From: Acinetobacter genomosp. 15BJ
Lineage (GTDB): Bacteria > Pseudomonadota > Gammaproteobacteria > Pseudomonadales > Moraxellaceae
DNA length: 64,000 bases
Direction of reading: 5' to 3'
NCBI RefSeq assembly: GCF_000400715.1
Contig: NZ_KE007346.1
Span: 432,728 to 496,727, forward strand
This document shows, piece by piece, positions 1 through 7,856 of this stretch; within the stretch, counting starts at the first letter, position 1, and each line of letters starts with the position of its first letter. The position numbers and the translations under genes are program-made. The notes beneath the pieces were generated by a model. It made no database searches and was not told the origin of the DNA. It was given only the letters and a program-made list of their open reading frames with translations.

Positions 1-49
1 CAACGTATGATATACGCTGAATTATCAGGAGACTTTCCCTTGGGAGATT

Positions 50-95
50 CTAGGCAGCCAACTTATAAAAGTCTTCGGCCATTTGATTTGGTGTC
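50..95 (-). pseudogene. IS3-family transposase (OrfB) relic, C-terminal tip
   Basis: On the minus strand this stretch reads TPNQMAEDFYKLAA followed by a TAG stop. It continues in frame from the relic at 1414-1531 once the IS256-family element and one copy of its target duplication are removed. The joined peptide looks like the last 50 or so residues of an IS3-family DDE transposase. The rest of the gene is absent, so it is a dead fragment. The 49 bases to its left are probably the terminal part of the same old element, but I could not identify its terminal repeat. Confidence 0.7.
88..95. repeat. Target site duplication, left copy (TTGGTGTC)
   Basis: TTGGTGTC lies directly outside the left inverted repeat of the IS256-family element and recurs directly outside the right one at 1414-1421. 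Eight-base duplications are usual for this family, so the element moved here by a normal transposition event that is still intact. Confidence 0.9.
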
Positions 96-1413
96 GAGCC
101 TGTAAATTATTTTGTGTAAGTTCCATTTTTTATAAATGATCTTTTAATCGATCATCGAACTGAATCGTAAACCAATTCATTGCTAAACGCCAATTTTGAA
201 TTGGCATCGTCCATTTCTTCGCAGCATTTGATGTTGCTAAGTAAATGACCTTCTTTACTGAGTCATCAGATGAAAAGATTTTCCTCTTCTTCGTTGAATG
301 GCGTATTACGCTATTCAACGACTCAATCGCATTTGTTGTATAAATTGCATGACGTATTTCGGCTGGATAGCTAAAGATCGTTCGGATATTTTCCCAATTG
401 GCCCGCCAGGATTCTCCAATTTTGGGATACTGGTGATTCCATTGATCACAGAAGATGTCTAGGGACTTTAAAGCATTTTCCTCTGTACTTGCCTGATAAA
501 TCGCTTTCAGACCCGAGGTAACAGCCTTGTAGTCTTTCCAGCTTACAAATCTCAGGCTATTGCGTACAACATGCACGATACACAGTTGAATATCAGTATG
601 AGGGTAAACGGAGGCTATCGCGTCAGGAAAGCCTTTTAATCCATCTACACAGGCAACAAGAATATCCTGTACTCCTCGATTTTTTAGCTCTGTCATGACT
701 GACAGCCAGAATTTGGCACCTTCTGTCTGAGCAATCCACATACCCAGTAATTCTTTTTGTCCATCCATATTGATGCCTAAAGCAAGGTATACGGACTTGT
801 TAATCACATTGGAGTGCTGACGGACTTTGACAACAATACAGTCAAGATAGACAACAGGATAAAGGCTATCTAAGGCTCTATTTTGCCACTCAGTCACTTG
901 CTCAATCACAGCATCGGTAACTTTGCTGATGAGAGATGCTGAGACATCGGCATCGTACATTTCTTTGAAGAAGGCTACAATTTCCCTATTAGTCATTCCT
1001 TTTGCATACAGTGAGAGGATTTGGTCATCCATACTGGTGATGCGTGTTTGGTGCTTTTTGATAATTTGTGGCTCAAATGAACCTTCTCGATCACGGGGAA
1101 TATCTAAAGCCAGTTGTCCATCTTGAGTTGTAATGGTTTTAGAACTAAACCCATTACGGCTATTTGAGCCTTTCCTGGACTGATGCTTTTCATAACCGAG
1201 ATGGTCTGAAAGTTCAGTATTGAGTGCAGTTTCAATCATGAATTTTTTAAAGACTGCTGTCATTTGGTTTAAGTCTTCTGGTGTTTTTAGACCTTTAGCC
1301 AATTCGGCAGCCATACTTTTGATTGTTGCTTCATCCATGTGAAGTACCTTTTGTAATTATCCTCTGAAGGATAAATGAAAATTAAGTACTTACACAAAAT
1401 TTAGAACAGTCCC
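96..1413 (-). mobile_element. Complete IS256-family insertion sequence, 1318 bp
   Basis: The element is bounded by imperfect 26-base inverted repeats at 96-121 and 1388-1413. Their inner 12 bases are identical (TTTTGTGTAAGT in one orientation) and the outer ends share CTGT. It is flanked by the 8-bp duplication TTGGTGTC and contains one full-length transposase gene on the minus strand. It is inserted into an IS3-family transposase relic. Nothing suggests it is inactive. I cannot name the exact ISfinder entry. Confidence 0.9.
130..1338 (-). CDS. IS256-family (Mutator-type) transposase
   Basis: A 402-residue DDE transposase of the IS256/MULE class, which catalyses cut-and-paste or copy-out transposition of the element that carries it. 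Visible landmarks are the N-terminal GRNGFSSKTI-like region, the catalytic Asp of the VYLDCIVVKV strand, the second Asp in VACVDGLKGFPDAI, the CIVHVVRNSL helix typical of the family, and the catalytic Glu region TNAIESLNSVIRH. The length of about 400 residues is normal. The gene fills its element, ending about 35 bases from the left repeat and starting about 50 bases from the right one. No frameshift is seen, so it is probably functional. Confidence 0.93.
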   Translation of the reverse strand: MDEATIKSMAAELAKGLKTPEDLNQMTAVFKKFMIETALNTELSDHLGYEKHQSRKGSNSRNGFSSKTITTQDGQLALDIPRDREGSFEPQIIKKHQTRITSMDDQILSLYAKGMTNREIVAFFKEMYDADVSASLISKVTDAVIEQVTEWQNRALDSLYPVVYLDCIVVKVRQHSNVINKSVYLALGINMDGQKELLGMWIAQTEGAKFWLSVMTELKNRGVQDILVACVDGLKGFPDAIASVYPHTDIQLCIVHVVRNSLRFVSWKDYKAVTSGLKAIYQASTEENALKSLDIFCDQWNHQYPKIGESWRANWENIRTIFSYPAEIRHAIYTTNAIESLNSVIRHSTKKRKIFSSDDSVKKVIYLATSNAAKKWTMPIQNWRLAMNWFTIQFDDRLKDHL

Positions 1414-1421
1414 TTGGTGTC
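1414..1421. repeat. Target site duplication, right copy (TTGGTGTC)
   Basis: This is the partner of the copy at 88-95. The flank continues the minus-strand IS3-family reading frame (GLGFKTP), so removing the element plus one copy restores the frame. Confidence 0.9.
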
Positions 1422-1531
1422 TTAAAACCCAAACCCTTTTGAATTCTTCGATGATTATAAAATAATTCAATGTATTTTATAATATCTGCTTTGGCTTCTT
1501 CTCTGGTTTGATAGTTGTAATTTGGAGGGTG
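1414..1531 (-). pseudogene. IS3-family transposase (OrfB) relic, internal part
   Basis: Minus-strand translation gives YNYQTREEAKADIIKYIE then LFYNHRRIQKGLGFKTP, the characteristic end of the integrase core of IS3-family OrfB. The helix carrying E and the FYNHRRIQ motif are recognisable. Upstream, beyond about 1531, the similarity stops in T-rich sequence. The fragment was truncated first and then split by the IS256-family insertion, with its last 14 codons now at 50-95. Confidence 0.75.
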
Positions 1532-1586
1532 TTTTTTTAGAGTAAATTTTCGTAAATTAAGTGGATAAAATATTCCAATTATAAAA

Positions 1587-1611
1587 GCCAGTAAATTATT
1601 TTTTGTAAGTT
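1587..1611 (+). repeat. Solo copy of an IS256-type terminal inverted repeat
   Basis: These 25 bases match 98-122, the left end of the intact IS256-family element, at 23 of 25 positions and in the same orientation. No transposase follows it. It may be the scar of a second related element or a fortuitous end shared with the neighbouring relic. Confidence 0.5.
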
Positions 1612-2010
1612 TTAATAGTCAATAATAGGACTTCCACTGACAACAAGATTTAAGCATAACTTTTCTTTTAATCGCTCATAGGGTGTTACGCCATTCATAA
1701 CTGCATGAGGTCCGGCATAATTGTAAAATGCCTCCCATTCGGCCAGCTTGGCTTATAAATCCACATCATATGTGTAGTCTAAGAGCTGGCAGAAGTCCAT
1801 TTTATCAGTCTAATGAGTTCGTTCGACCTCACCGTTATGTTTAGGTGTTCGTGGGTTAATATAGCGATGATGAACGGCCAGATCATTCAGATGACAATGG
1901 AATTTAGACTTAAACTCATGACCATTATCAGTCTGAATGGTATGAATATGGAAAGGAAATTTGTATATCACATAATTGATGAAATCAATAGTATTGGCTT
2001 GATTATGTTT
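1612..2010 (-). pseudogene. IS481-family transposase relic with internal stops
   Basis: The minus strand reads an IS481-type DDE core: QTDNGHEFKSKFHCHLNDL, then YINPRTPKHNGEVERTH, then a stop, TDKMDFCQLLDYTYDVDL, a second stop, and AKLAEWEAFYNYAGPHAV through NGVTPYERLKEKL to the final TAA at 1612-1614. The second Asp (TDNG) and the catalytic Glu (GEVERTH) are visible. The N-terminal half, with its helix-turn-helix and first Asp, is missing and two nonsense codons interrupt the rest, so the gene is dead. Confidence 0.8.
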
Positions 2011-2025
2011 CTCATAAATCTTTAA

Positions 2026-2230
2026 TGCCCTAATCCTACTTTAGATAAATTGAATAGTTGGATGAAGAAGCTTTCCCAAAATTTAAATTATCAAAATGGA
2101 AAGGTAGCCATTGCGATAGTTAATGCAAAAAATAAGCAGTCTCGCAAAATGTTGGAACGGGCTGGACAAGTAGCTGGACCAGATTGGGAAGAATTTAATA
2201 ATCAACGGTGTTTAAGATTGACGATTCCAA
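2026..2230 (+). pseudogene. Orphan C-terminal ORF fragment, possibly GNAT acetyltransferase
   Basis: The plus strand has an open frame reading LDKLNSWMKKLSQNLNYQ, then KVAIAIVNAKNKQSRKMLER and AGQVAGPDWEEFNNQRCLRL. The pattern of an Asn/Lys-rich helix followed by SRKMLERAG resembles the A-motif end of GNAT acetyltransferases, but the match is too short to be sure. There is a stop at 2023-2025, no convincing start codon and no ribosome site. It sits between two transposase relics, so it is most likely the tail of a gene whose front was lost. Confidence 0.35.
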
Positions 2231-2319
2231 GGCCAATGAACTTAAACGATCTAAAAAATGATCGCTTCCATATGACAATGGCTCGGCTACTGTTGTCACA
2301 TTTAGATTCTTTGATTGGC

Positions 2320-2440
2320 TATAAATACTGTGTTGGGATACACCTAAAAGTTCTGCAACATGAGTGACAGAATATCCGTGTTTAGTAATCAATTTTACAG
2401 CTTCATCTTTAAATTCTGGGGTATAACGTTGTCCACTCAT
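2320..2440 (-). pseudogene. IS3-family OrfA relic, N-terminal part
   Basis: From an ATG at 2438-2440, preceded by an AGGAG ribosome site, the minus strand encodes MSGQRYTPEFKDEAVKLITK then HGYSVTHVAELLGVSQHSIY. This is the N-terminal helix-turn-helix of an IS3-family (IS51-like) OrfA. The expected following residues (SxYxWIKKY and the leucine zipper) are replaced by unrelated sequence, so the element is truncated at about 2320-2340. OrfB is absent. Confidence 0.75.
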
Positions 2441-2515
2441 AATATTTTCTCCTATGCAAAATGAATAGACCATATTTGTCTAGGAGAGTGGTGGCAGTCC
2501 ATTATCTAACTAAAA

Positions 2516-2542
2516 GGTGTCTAAAAAATCGGTGGCTATTCA
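2516..2542 (-). repeat. Terminal inverted repeat of the truncated IS3-family element
   Basis: Read on the minus strand this begins TGAATAGCCACCGATTTTTT and continues AGACACC. It starts with TG and resembles the outer ends of IS3-family elements. It lies about 75 bases upstream of the OrfA start, where a left end should be. No matching right end was found in the window. Confidence 0.55.
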
Positions 2543-2653
2543 GTCAAGTAAATGTATGAAATTTTAAATTTTAAATGTATATTTAAAAAATCCCATAAGG
2601 TGATCAATAGGACTCTATTGATTTAAAACTACACTTAGTAAATTACAGAACAT

Positions 2654-4792
2654 ATGCATATTTCAAAAGTCAGCTTAGTTAATTATAGAAATTTTAAAAA
2701 TTCTTCTTTTCTATTTAATGAAGGAGTTAATACAGTAATTGGAGAAAATGGATCTGGTAAGACAAATTTATTTAACGCAATAAGGTTACTCTTAGATGAC
2801 TCTTGTATTCAATATGCATATAAACTAAATGAAAATGATTTTAATAGAGAGCTCGGTGGGGATTGGAAAGGGCATTGGATAATTATTAGTATTGATTTTG
2901 ATAAGTTGGATAGTAATGAGGCTATACAGTCTCTTTTTGTCCACGGTGCGGGATTACTCGAATCAGAATCTGCAACAAAGGCGTGCTACACACTTTTCTT
3001 TAGACCTAAAATTCACATTAGACATAAACTTGCTGATTTGAATGAAGGGGATATAGTTGGGTTGCAAGAGGTACTAGAAAAAATAAATATTCAGGATGAC
3101 TATGAAACTGTATTCCATGGAAAAAGTTCAGCTAATTATAATGATCCGAGCATCTACGAAAGTTTAGTTGGTAATTTTACAGATGTTAAATTTCCTAGAG
3201 ATATTGATGCTTCAAAATTTGGAGTGAGGGTCCCTCATCAGCTATCAGTATCTAAAGAAATTTCTTTCACATTTATACAGGCTTTGAGAGATGTAGTTAG
3301 TGAATTCAAAAACAATAGAACTAACCCATTATTAACATTATTAAAAAGAAAAAGTGATGAAATTAAGCAAGAGGAATATCAACCTATTAGTGAATTGGTC
3401 TTGACTTTAAATGGTGCTATAGAAAATCTATCTGATGTCCAAGAAATTAGAAATGATATTAAAAATACGCTTTTAGGTACAATTGGTCGTACTTACTCGC
3501 CATCTTCCTTGTCAATAAAGTCTAGCGTTCCAAATGAGGCTGAAAAATTACTACAATCATTAAAAATTTTTATGAGTGAACCAGATGAGGAGTATGAGGG
3601 AGGGGTTCATGAGTTAAGTTTAGGTAGTGCAAATTTAATTTTTTTAACTTTGAAATTACTTGAGTTTAAATATAGAAAATCAAAAGATACGTTTGCAAAT
3701 TTTTTAATTATTGAAGAACCTGAAGCACATATTCACAATCACATACAAAAAACTTTATTTGATAAATTGGATTATGAAAACACACAGATTATTTACTCAA
3801 CACATTCAACTCAAATATCAGAAGTGAGTAATGTTGAAAATATTAACATTGTAAGTAAGAAAACAAACAATTCTGAGGTATATCAGCCTTCAACAGGTTT
3901 AAGCTCTAAAAGTATTAATCAGATTCAGCGTTATTTGGATGCAGTTCGCACAAATCTACTGTTTGCAAAAGGGGTTATTTTGGTGGAGGGGGATGCAGAA
4001 GAAATCCTAATTCCAATCTTAATTAAAAATGTATTTGGTGTAAGTTTAGATGAATTAGGTATAAGCTTAATTAATATTCGAAGTACTGGGTTTGAAAATG
4101 TTTCCCAACTTTTTCATGACAGTCGTATTCGCAGATACTGTTCAATTTTAACAGATCTTGACAGTGCTATTTGTGATACCAATGTATTACCAATAGATAG
4201 TGATAAAGTTAAAAAATATAAAGAAAAAGTTGCTAGATCTGCAAAAAGTGGTGCGGAACGTAAAATAAAATTAGATGAACTTGAAAAAGATAATGATTGG
4301 GTAAAAAGTTTTTATGCGAATTATACCTTTGAAGTTGATTTCATTGCTGCAGGTAATGGTTTTGAAATTAAACGGATAGTTAAAGATATTTATACTGATC
4401 CAGCAACTTGTATTAAAGCTAAAGAAGATATAAGTGATGGCAATGTAGCAGTTTTTGGCCGTAGAGTCTTGACGATGGCTAACAGTGCTGGTAAAGGTTG
4501 GTTTGCTATTTTACTAGGAGGGCATATTACATATCAAACAGAAATACCCGACTATATAATGGATGCACTAATTTTTTCTAAAGAAGATTATTCTAAATTC
4601 TTATTAGCAGATATGATTGAATATAGAATAGGTAGGTATGAAGCGGAAGATGATTGTGATATAGATTTCTCTCCATTAAGAGAAACTTTAGAAGAGTATA
4701 AGTTTTCAGGATTATCATTAAATTCTGTGATTGAGGAAATACAATCTGTGATCGAAGATGATCAGATTTTAATTTTTTTAGATAGATTATAA
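2654..4792 (+). CDS. gajA: OLD-family ATP-dependent nuclease, GajA-like
   Basis: A 712-residue protein joining an ABC-type ATPase to a TOPRIM nuclease domain. The Walker A motif GENGSGKT is at residues 30-37. A LSLGSANL signature-like motif precedes the Walker B FLIIEEPEAH (E354, E355) and an STHS switch. The TOPRIM part shows VEGDAEE (E445), the TDLDSA metal pair (D501, D503) and a GKGW lysine near 614. Class 2 OLD nucleases are defined by an adjacent UvrD-like helicase, exactly as here, and the pair is the Gabija defence system, in which GajA is the sequence-specific nicking nuclease. At 712 residues it is well above the roughly 580 of characterised GajA, so it may be a divergent branch. 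The DNA is strikingly AT-rich compared with the core genes. Confidence 0.75.
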   Translation: MHISKVSLVNYRNFKNSSFLFNEGVNTVIGENGSGKTNLFNAIRLLLDDSCIQYAYKLNENDFNRELGGDWKGHWIIISIDFDKLDSNEAIQSLFVHGAGLLESESATKACYTLFFRPKIHIRHKLADLNEGDIVGLQEVLEKINIQDDYETVFHGKSSANYNDPSIYESLVGNFTDVKFPRDIDASKFGVRVPHQLSVSKEISFTFIQALRDVVSEFKNNRTNPLLTLLKRKSDEIKQEEYQPISELVLTLNGAIENLSDVQEIRNDIKNTLLGTIGRTYSPSSLSIKSSVPNEAEKLLQSLKIFMSEPDEEYEGGVHELSLGSANLIFLTLKLLEFKYRKSKDTFANFLIIEEPEAHIHNHIQKTLFDKLDYENTQIIYSTHSTQISEVSNVENINIVSKKTNNSEVYQPSTGLSSKSINQIQRYLDAVRTNLLFAKGVILVEGDAEEILIPILIKNVFGVSLDELGISLINIRSTGFENVSQLFHDSRIRRYCSILTDLDSAICDTNVLPIDSDKVKKYKEKVARSAKSGAERKIKLDELEKDNDWVKSFYANYTFEVDFIAAGNGFEIKRIVKDIYTDPATCIKAKEDISDGNVAVFGRRVLTMANSAGKGWFAILLGGHITYQTEIPDYIMDALIFSKEDYSKFLLADMIEYRIGRYEAEDDCDIDFSPLRETLEEYKFSGLSLNSVIEEIQSVIEDDQILIFLDRL

Positions 4793-4802
4793 GAAAGTAA
4801 AT

Positions 4803-6602
4803 ATGTATATATTATCGGATGAGTCTTTAAACCAGGAGCAAAAAGCTGCTATATACACAAATGAAAATGTGTTATTGATTGCATGTCCTGGTAGTGGTAA
4901 AACTAGAACTCTCATTTATAAAATTGCTTATGAATTGAGTAAGATGACCTCATCTAAACAATTTGTTATAGCTATTACTTATACAAATACAGCAGCTGAA
5001 GAAATTAAAGAAAGAGTGGAAATACTTGGTGTTGACACTACTCAGCTTTGGATAGGAACGATTCATTCATTTTGTTTACATTGGATACTTAGGCCATATT
5101 ACTTATATTTGGATAATCTAAAAAATGGCTTTACAGTAGTTAATTCATATGATTCTGAAGAAATTATAACAAAATTATGTGAACCATATAAAAATGAAAA
5201 AATTAAATTTTGGGATTGTGGTGTAATAGCAAAGCCAAATGGTATTTATCTAACTTGTAGTGATCCTAATAAGCAATCATCATTGTTAAAAATAATCAGT
5301 GAATATTATGAAATATTGCAAATAAATAATCAGATTGATTTTGAACAAATTTTAAAATATTCATGGGATTTGATTTCTAAAAAAAATATAATTAGTAAGT
5401 CACTTAGTAAAATTTTTTCAACAATACTTGTTGATGAGTATCAGGATACAAAAGAAATTCAGTATTATATAATTTCTGAAATATTAAAATCAAACAATGG
5501 CGATACTAAAACTCTTATCGTGGGTGATCCTAATCAGGCTATTTATGATTCTTTAGGAGGCTTTCCAATGCCGAAAGCCGATTTAGAAATTTTATTAGGA
5601 TTTAATTTGGTTTGTCTCAGTCTTGAGAAAAATTATAGATCATCAGATAGAATTGTAAAATATTTCGACTTTTATAAAGTAGATAATAATACTATTATTG
5701 CTTCAGGTGATAATTCAGAATATAAGAGCTTAATAACTTACAATAACTCAGTAGCACTTGATGATTTAATTGATGAAATTTCTCATTTAATTTTATTGAA
5801 TATAAGAGATCATAATATTTCCCCTGATGAAATATGTATTGTTGCACCTCATTGGGTTCATATAGGTGTTATTACTAGGAAACTTATGATTAAGCATCCT
5901 GATTTGAACTTCAATGGACCAGGTATGGCACCATTTTCTAGAGATATTGATAATTTTTGGTATAAGGTTTCAAAAATTATTTTAACTGAGCCATCGCCAG
6001 ACATATATATAAGAAGGTTGAGATGGAGTGGTGAAATCTTAAAAGATCTTGAATTATTTGGAGTTAATATTATAGACATATCAAATAAGGATCTACTTAA
6101 AATTTGTAATTCAATCACAATAAATGAAAATGATGGGCTAGTATATTTGAGTAAATTTTTTTCAATACTTTTTGAATTGTTAAATATTGATTGGGAAATA
6201 ATTCCTACTCTTAAAAGCCATTACGATTCATTTTTCGCAAGTTCTTATCAACGAATAGAAAAACTTTCTGCAGAGGGATTGAGTGGTGTAGAGACTCTTG
6301 AAAATTTCAAGAAAGTTTTTAAACAAAAAGGAGGAATATCGGTATCAACTATTCATGGAGTTAAAGGAGAGGAATATGATGCTGTAATAGGTTTCGCTCT
6401 ACTTGATGGCTTTGTCCCGCATTTTAGTGATCCAAAGGGTGAGTTAAATTCCAAAAAGATGCTTTATGTTCTTGCATCTAGAGCCAGAAAAAATTTGCAT
6501 TTAATAGCGGAAAGAATGAGAAATCCACATAGTTATCACGCTCCTAATGGTAAAGCGCCTACTTCTCATTTAGAGCTTTACAAATACTCTTATGATAATT
6601 AA
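4803..6602 (+). CDS. gajB: UvrD/Rep-like superfamily 1 helicase, GajB-like
   Basis: A 599-residue SF1A helicase starting 10 bases after the upstream nuclease gene, so the two are certainly co-transcribed. Helicase motifs appear in order: the Q motif LNQEQKAAI, motif I ACPGSGKT (residues 27-34), TYTNTAAEEIKER (Ia), motif II DEYQDT (211-216), motif III GDPNQAIYDSLGG, motif IV KNYRSS, motif V STIHGVKGEEYD and motif VI YVLASRARKNL. In Gabija, GajB senses DNA ends or single strands and hydrolyses nucleotides, activating GajA. All catalytic motifs look intact. The gene is as AT-rich as its partner. A housekeeping UvrD or Rep is unlikely because of its shorter length and its partner. Confidence 0.8.
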   Translation: MYILSDESLNQEQKAAIYTNENVLLIACPGSGKTRTLIYKIAYELSKMTSSKQFVIAITYTNTAAEEIKERVEILGVDTTQLWIGTIHSFCLHWILRPYYLYLDNLKNGFTVVNSYDSEEIITKLCEPYKNEKIKFWDCGVIAKPNGIYLTCSDPNKQSSLLKIISEYYEILQINNQIDFEQILKYSWDLISKKNIISKSLSKIFSTILVDEYQDTKEIQYYIISEILKSNNGDTKTLIVGDPNQAIYDSLGGFPMPKADLEILLGFNLVCLSLEKNYRSSDRIVKYFDFYKVDNNTIIASGDNSEYKSLITYNNSVALDDLIDEISHLILLNIRDHNISPDEICIVAPHWVHIGVITRKLMIKHPDLNFNGPGMAPFSRDIDNFWYKVSKIILTEPSPDIYIRRLRWSGEILKDLELFGVNIIDISNKDLLKICNSITINENDGLVYLSKFFSILFELLNIDWEIIPTLKSHYDSFFASSYQRIEKLSAEGLSGVETLENFKKVFKQKGGISVSTIHGVKGEEYDAVIGFALLDGFVPHFSDPKGELNSKKMLYVLASRARKNLHLIAERMRNPHSYHAPNGKAPTSHLELYKYSYDN

Positions 6603-6654
6603 CAAATAAATTGAAAAAAACACTCTATATAAAATATTTAGGTTGAATTCATCA

Positions 6655-6890
6655 TTAGATAATTTTTTCATAGAAAAATTCTGCCCAATCAGCCGTTAGC
6701 GCTTTACGTTATCTCAAGATAAGGGCATCGTAAATAAGCTACTTCAACTTCATCTAGTAGCTTATGCGCAATTACATGCTCACACACCTCACGAGAATAA
6801 TCAGTTTTGTCTGCTGACCAGTCACGGAATGTGGAACAGAAGGCATGCGTAGTAACTATCCGATTTTGTTTCGGGGCAATAATAGCCTAA
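6655..6890 (-). pseudogene. Tyrosine-recombinase (P4-type integrase) C-terminal relic
   Basis: The minus strand reads TTHAFCSTFRDWSADKTD, then SREVCEHVIAHKLLDEVEVA and YLRCPYLEI. After a +1 frameshift it continues RKALTADWAEFFYEKII and stops at 6655-6657. This is the end of a phage/island integrase: the box-II HxFR is recognisable but its catalytic Arg is replaced by Cys (HAFC), the IAHK His is present, and the Tyr of VAYLR is the nucleophile position. With the front missing, a frameshift and a lost Arg, it cannot be active. It marks the region as island-derived. Confidence 0.82.
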
Positions 6891-6928
6891 GCTATTTGTA
6901 TTACAGATAGTGAGTATTGCTCTCCTGT

Positions 6929-6972
6929 TAGAGTTCGAAAACGGATGTGATATAATAGGAAATCGAACTCTA
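6929..6972. promoter_or_regulatory. 10-bp inverted repeat enclosing an extended -10 promoter element
   Basis: Arms TAGAGTTCGA (6929-6938) and TCGAACTCTA (6963-6972) are perfectly complementary and 24 bases apart. The spacer contains TGATATAAT (6948-6956), a perfect extended -10 hexamer on the plus strand. This could be an operator straddling a promoter, or a leftover of integration. No gene of any size follows on the plus strand before the argO terminator. Confidence 0.4.
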
Positions 6973-7102
6973 GTTACCTTAAATAGACAAACTACTGTTT
7001 TGAAATAGATTGAAACAAAGAAATCACAGTGCGGTAAAAATAGTAGTAAAAAATTAAAAGTTAAATATTTAATTGTTATTTATTAATAATTTATTTCTTT
7101 AA

Positions 7103-7125
7103 TTTGACTGTCACCGCTTCCGCCA
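7103..7125 (+). other. tRNA-Ser 3'-end-like sequence, probable att site
   Basis: The sequence ends TGTCACCGCTTCCGCCA. CGCTTCC-G-CCA fits the 3' acceptor strand, discriminator and CCA of a serine tRNA, and the bases before it resemble a T-arm 3' half. The rest of a tRNA is not present. Because an integrase relic lies about 210 bases away, I read this as the attachment-site duplicate left by an island that integrated into a tRNA-Ser gene. The intact tRNA would lie outside the window. Confidence 0.45.
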
Positions 7126-7131
7126 AATACG

Positions 7132-7163
7132 AAAAAGCCCTTATGAAAATAAGGGCTTTTTTA
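7132..7163 (-). terminator. Bidirectional rho-independent terminator after argO
   Basis: AAGCCCTTA and TAAGGGCTT form a stem flanked by A and T runs, 13 bases beyond the argO stop. It also separates the island remnant from the core genes. Confidence 0.85.
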
Positions 7164-7175
7164 TTTCTCTGTGTT

Positions 7176-7772
7176 CTAGATTAGCAACTTCGTTGCAATT
7201 GCCCACATCATAAGCCCAACGACAACATCTAGAATTCTCCACGAACTGGCCTTTTTAAACCAAGGCAATAAGATTCTTGCGCCATAGCCTAAAGCGAAAA
7301 AGAAGATCCATGAAGAAAGTATGGTTCCGGCTGCAAACAAGTACAGATGATCTGCAAACTGAACTGAAATCGAACCAACCAGAATCACGGTGTCTAGATA
7401 GACATGTGGATTCAGCCATGTGAAGGCCAAGCACATACCAATAATCTTAAATAGCGAGTCTTTTTCAATTTCACTGGGGTTGAGTGATGAGCTATTGTTT
7501 ATGGCTGAGTAAAAGTTTCTAAGTCCATATAAAAATAAAAAAGCAGCACCAAAGTATTTGGCAATGGTGACGATCAAAGGGAAGTCAATCACGATTTTTG
7601 AAAAGCCCATGACCCCTAAGTAAATCAGGATAGAATCTGAAAGTGCACAGATCAAACAGACCCAAAAAACATGCTGCTGTTTTAAGCCTTGTTTTAGAAC
7701 AAAAGCATTTTGCGCGCCAATGGCTAAAATTAAAGAAAAGCCAATACCAAGCCCATAGAAAAATGCAGTCAT
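7176..7772 (-). CDS. argO: LysE/ArgO-family amino-acid exporter
   Basis: An inner-membrane exporter of basic amino acids, about 198 residues with five or six predicted helices. The family hallmarks are the N-terminal AIGAQNAFVLKQGL segment, the acidic DSILIYLG helix and the NPHVYLDT loop. I chose the ATG at 7770-7772 (MTAFFYG) because a TGAGGA ribosome site lies 6 or 7 bases upstream. The open frame extends five codons further to a TTG with no site. The divergent position normally holds an ArgP/LysG regulator, and here only a stub of it remains (7989-8051). LysE versus ArgO specificity cannot be told from sequence. Confidence 0.85.
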   Translation of the reverse strand: MTAFFYGLGIGFSLILAIGAQNAFVLKQGLKQQHVFWVCLICALSDSILIYLGVMGFSKIVIDFPLIVTIAKYFGAAFLFLYGLRNFYSAINNSSSLNPSEIEKDSLFKIIGMCLAFTWLNPHVYLDTVILVGSISVQFADHLYLFAAGTILSSWIFFFALGYGARILLPWFKKASSWRILDVVVGLMMWAIATKLLI

Positions 7773-7856
7773 ATTTTGGTTCCTCAATCATATAGGGTGG
7801 TCTGTGCTGGCTCTGGATGGAAAAGAACGTGCAGATGCTTAGGCAAAAGCAGTTCG

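Noticed and set aside
4803..6602. Housekeeping UvrD, Rep or PcrA
   Set aside because: The protein is about 100 residues shorter than those, is very AT-rich and directly follows an OLD nuclease gene.
7103..7125. Complete tRNA gene
   Set aside because: Only the 3' end is recognisable; no anticodon arm or 5' acceptor strand lies upstream.
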